Both the position numbers and the translations under genes were made by a program. This document shows, one piece after another, positions 61,906-64,000 of a DNA stretch of 64,000 nucleotides. Every line of letters begins with the position of its first letter. The stretch's first letter is position 1. Source of the stretch: DASWTL01 sp966250385 (lineage in GTDB: Bacteria > Bacteroidota > Bacteroidia > Sphingobacteriales > Sphingobacteriaceae); the NCBI GenBank assembly GCA_966250385.1, contig CBINHC010000001.1, forward strand, positions 124,001-188,000, read 5' to 3'. The notes below the pieces were generated by a model. It worked only from the letters and a program-made list of their open reading frames with translations, was not told the DNA's origin and ran no database searches.

Positions 61906-61918
61906 TGGCATGGAGTTG
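61906..61918 (+). promoter_or_regulatory. TGGCAT-N4-TTG element upstream of the DUF4097 gene
   Basis: Same hexamer, spacing and TTG as the element before the membrane-fusion gene, 58 bases upstream of the DUF4097 ATG. The surrounding 276-base gap (61700-61975) contains the permease stub, an imperfect inverted repeat and otherwise no recognised feature. Confidence 0.3.
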
Positions 61919-61975
61919 TATGTAACAGAGACGACACCAGCAATGTCCAATTAGATCAACCAACATTCAACGAAT

Positions 61976-62947
61976 ATGAAAAAGTTCATCGTTATTCTCT
62001 TCCTCGGCGTAAGCGCCGCCTTATTCGGGCAGGACAAGGAAGCTCCGTATCAAACCAGATCGCTGACCGGCCAGAAGATCGGCCGGGTGGAAGTGAGGAC
62101 ATCCGGGGGAAGCATATCAGTAACCGGAGTTCCCGAATCCGAAGCACGGGTGGAGGTGTATGTCCGGGGCAATAACTCTGCCCCGCTTTCCAAAGAAGAA
62201 ATTCAGGAAAGACTCGAGAAGTATGACCTGAAGATTTCCGTTTCGGGCAACACCCTGGTGGCCGAGGCGTCTCCCAAGGAAAGAAGCATGAACTGGAAAC
62301 GTTCCGTCAGCATCTCGTTCAAGGTCTATGTTCCCCAACAGGTAAACACCCGGCTGCGGACCAGCGGCGGAAGTATCCGCCTGGCGAATCTGACCGGCAG
62401 CCAGGATTTCGCAACCAGCGGCGGCAGCCTGCATGTATCCGGGGTGAGCGGACAGATCAGCGGCAAAACCTCCGGCGGAAGTATCCAGGCCGAGGGCAGC
62501 AGCGGTGAGATCGATCTCATCACATCCGGGGGATCACTTACCCTGACCGGCCTTAACGGTACGATCAGGGCGAGCACCAGCGGCGGCAGTATCAAGAGCT
62601 CCGATATAGCGGGTCAGCTGCACGCGACAACCTCGGGCGGGAGCATCCGCATGACCGACCTGACCTGCAGCCTGGAGGCCTCCACCAGCGGCGGATCGGT
62701 GGATGTGCATATGAAAGATCTCGGGAAGTATGTGAAACTGTCCAATTCCGGGGGAAGTATTCAGCTTGAGGTTCCAGGCTCCAAGGGGCTAAGCCTGGAT
62801 ATTCACGGCCGTAAGGTAAGCACATCGGCGTTAAAGAATTTCAGCGGACAGCTTGAGGACGACCGGATCCAGGGCGATCTGAACGGGGGCGGAGTGCCCG
62901 TAACCGTGCACGCCGGAAGCGGCGGGGTCCGTCTTTCCGTCAAATAG
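61976..62947 (+). CDS. DUF4097 exported protein with nine SGGS beta-repeats
   Basis: 323 residues with a signal peptide ending near LFGQ (residue 19). Most of the mature part is a DUF4097-type beta-repeat region. The tetrapeptide SGGS occurs nine times, first near residue 43 and then about every 20 residues from residue 128 to about 270 (for example RTSGGSIRLANL, ATSGGSLHVSGV, KTSGGSIQAEGS, ITSGGSLTLTGL), as expected for a short right-handed beta-solenoid with one turn per repeat. Non-cytoplasmic location is likely. The function of DUF4097 proteins is unknown. Placement between the permease array and the second ATPase/TolC genes suggests an accessory part of the same envelope system. Confidence 0.9.
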   Translation: MKKFIVILFLGVSAALFGQDKEAPYQTRSLTGQKIGRVEVRTSGGSISVTGVPESEARVEVYVRGNNSAPLSKEEIQERLEKYDLKISVSGNTLVAEASPKERSMNWKRSVSISFKVYVPQQVNTRLRTSGGSIRLANLTGSQDFATSGGSLHVSGVSGQISGKTSGGSIQAEGSSGEIDLITSGGSLTLTGLNGTIRASTSGGSIKSSDIAGQLHATTSGGSIRMTDLTCSLEASTSGGSVDVHMKDLGKYVKLSNSGGSIQLEVPGSKGLSLDIHGRKVSTSALKNFSGQLEDDRIQGDLNGGGVPVTVHAGSGGVRLSVK

Positions 62948-62977
62948 AAGGGCAGTCCAGACGGAACTGAACATAAT

Positions 62978-63664
62978 ATGAAAACCATGATCAGACTGAA
63001 CCATATATTCCATTGGGTAAACCAGGGCGGCCGGCGGGTCTTCCTGCTGAAAGATATCAACATGACCGTCCGGGAAGGGGAATTCGTATCCATTATGGGG
63101 CCCTCCGGCTCCGGTAAATCGACTCTCCTCCACATCCTGGGGATGATCGAACAGCCCAACGAGGGCGAATACCTGTTCGACGGCGAATCCGTCTACCAGC
63201 TGAAGGAAAAACAGCGGTCCGCACTGATGAAAAAGAACATCGGGATCGTCTTCCAGGCTTACCACCTGATCGATGAGCTGACGGTCTATGAAAACATCGA
63301 AACCCCGCTGCTGTACCTCAACGTGCCGTCTTCGGAAAGAAAGGCCCGCGTGGCGGAAATGCTGGACCGGTTCCAGATCGTCGGAAAAAAGGATCTGTTC
63401 CCCAGCCAGCTGTCCGGCGGGCAGCAGCAGATCGTTGGTATTGCGCGGGCCCTGATCATCGAGCCGCGCGTGGTGCTTGCCGATGAGCCGACCGGAAACC
63501 TGAACTCGAAACAGGGCGAGGAGATCATGCAGATCTTCAGCAAACTGAATGCAGAAGGGGTGACCATTGTGCAGGTTACCCACTCGGAAAAGAACGCAAC
63601 TTACGGAACCCGGATTATAAACCTTTCTGACGGGCAGATCGAACATGTATACAATGAGGCATAA
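62978..63664 (+). CDS. ABC transporter ATP-binding protein, MacB/LolD type (second copy)
   Basis: 228 residues; an ATG three codons in (62987) is an alternative start. Walker A is GPSGSGKST, the Q loop lies in GIVFQAYHLIDELTVYENIE, the signature is LSGGQQQIVGIARALI, Walker B is VVLADEPTGN and the switch histidine is in QVTHSEKNATYG. Two places differ from the first ATPase of the locus: the D loop reads NLNS and not NLDS, and the residue after LSGGQQQ is Ile and not Arg. Both differences are seen at times in natural members of this branch. The two ATPases may serve different permeases or form a heterodimer. Its stop overlaps the start of the TolC-type gene. Confidence 0.93.
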   Translation: MKTMIRLNHIFHWVNQGGRRVFLLKDINMTVREGEFVSIMGPSGSGKSTLLHILGMIEQPNEGEYLFDGESVYQLKEKQRSALMKKNIGIVFQAYHLIDELTVYENIETPLLYLNVPSSERKARVAEMLDRFQIVGKKDLFPSQLSGGQQQIVGIARALIIEPRVVLADEPTGNLNSKQGEEIMQIFSKLNAEGVTIVQVTHSEKNATYGTRIINLSDGQIEHVYNEA

Positions 63665-64000
63665 AATAAAGGCCATCACAGGCTTGTTCCTGTTGTTTGC
63701 CGCAGGCGCAGCCGGCCAGGAACAACCAGCGCCAGGCCCGCTGACGCTCGAGCAGAGTGTCAGTACCGCGCTGAAGAACAATTTTGAGGTAAAGCAAAGC
63801 GAGCTGCGGTCCGAGTCCGCCGGCATTCTGCTGAAGCAGGCGCGCCGCGACCTGCTTCCGGCCATTTCCGGATCGGTCGGTCACGGATACAACCAGGGCC
63901 GCAGTATCGATCCCTTCACCAACTCCTATATCGACCAGAACGTAGGTTTTGCGAATTACTCCCTGGGCGGCAGCATCACGCTGTTCAACGGGCTGCTGCT
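63654..64000 (+). CDS. TolC-family outer-membrane efflux protein (3' truncated by window edge)
   Basis: The frame opens with ATG at 63654 (or 63645) inside the end of the ATPase gene and stays open to the window edge, 115 complete codons. A signal peptide ends near AAGQ (about residue 22), then PLTLEQSVSTALKNNFEVKQ, the typical start of an OEP/TolC protomer. The SESAGILLKQARRDLLPAIS region matches the first long helix leading into the barrel, followed by a Gly/Tyr/Asn-rich strand region. The last visible residues SITLFNGLL match the TolC motif (L/W)xLFNGG. It completes the expected tripartite set with the adaptor, permeases and ATPases. Confidence 0.88.
   Translation, partial: MRHKIKAITGLFLLFAAGAAGQEQPAPGPLTLEQSVSTALKNNFEVKQSELRSESAGILLKQARRDLLPAISGSVGHGYNQGRSIDPFTNSYIDQNVGFANYSLGGSITLFNGLL

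Noticed and set aside
62100..62770. CRISPR array or satellite suggested by repeated SGGS-coding DNA
   Set aside because: The repeats are in frame in one open gene, vary in sequence and encode a beta-repeat protein.

Overview
The window comes from a member of the Bacteroidota with fairly high G+C, probably from the Cytophagales, Sphingobacteriales or Chitinophagales side of the phylum. No 16S gene is present, so nothing finer is claimed. The evidence is convergent: FG-GAP/UnbV proteins with Bacteroidota-type lipoboxes, a lipidated TamA (TamL) next to TamB, a roughly 60-residue histone H1-like protein, and large double-FtsX ABC permeases. Promoters match the Bacteroidota primary-sigma pattern TTG-N19-TAnnTTTG, most clearly before the SPFH and histone genes, and starts mostly lack Shine-Dalgarno sites.

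Region 1 (1-11.8 kb) holds mostly exported functions: two FG-GAP/UnbV surface proteins (the first cut by the window edge), a convergent membrane-anchored protein of unclear function, a GH65 glycosidase with a small partner, a vanadium haloperoxidase-type lipoprotein and an outer-membrane barrel. A strong hairpin terminator ends it. Region 2 (11.8-29.7 kb) is mostly housekeeping: CHRD lipoprotein, guanine deaminase, Skp/OmpH-like lipoprotein, gyrB, a tandem pair of unknown exported paralogues, a retropepsin-like protease, malate dehydrogenase, a YdeI/DUF1905 protein, the TamL-TamB pair and PEP synthase.

Region 3 (29.7-39.6 kb) is regulatory and accessory. An AraC-type regulator precedes a GH9 cellulase and a DUF5009 acyltransferase. 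Then come a LuxR-type response regulator, a lone receiver protein, a protein with a DACNV-like sensor half and a diadenylate-cyclase-like C-terminus, and a PAS histidine kinase. Two small genes follow (histone H1-like protein and a short lipoprotein), then a conserved small hypothetical, and an SPFH protein with an Arc-type repressor.

Region 4 (39.6-64 kb) is the most striking part. A NtrB/NtrC-type pair is divergent from a membrane-fusion protein, an ABC ATPase, SEVEN consecutive 786-817-residue double-FtsX permeases, a DUF4097 protein with nine SGGS repeats, a second ABC ATPase and the start of a TolC-type outer-membrane gene that leaves the window. A 15-codon open frame just after the seventh permease looks like the stub of an eighth. 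I interpret the region as one tripartite efflux or envelope-export locus whose permease was repeatedly duplicated, under a sigma-54-type activator. Its substrate cannot be read from sequence.

I found no tRNA or rRNA genes, CRISPR arrays, insertion sequences or prophage genes. No gap between genes exceeds 300 bases.
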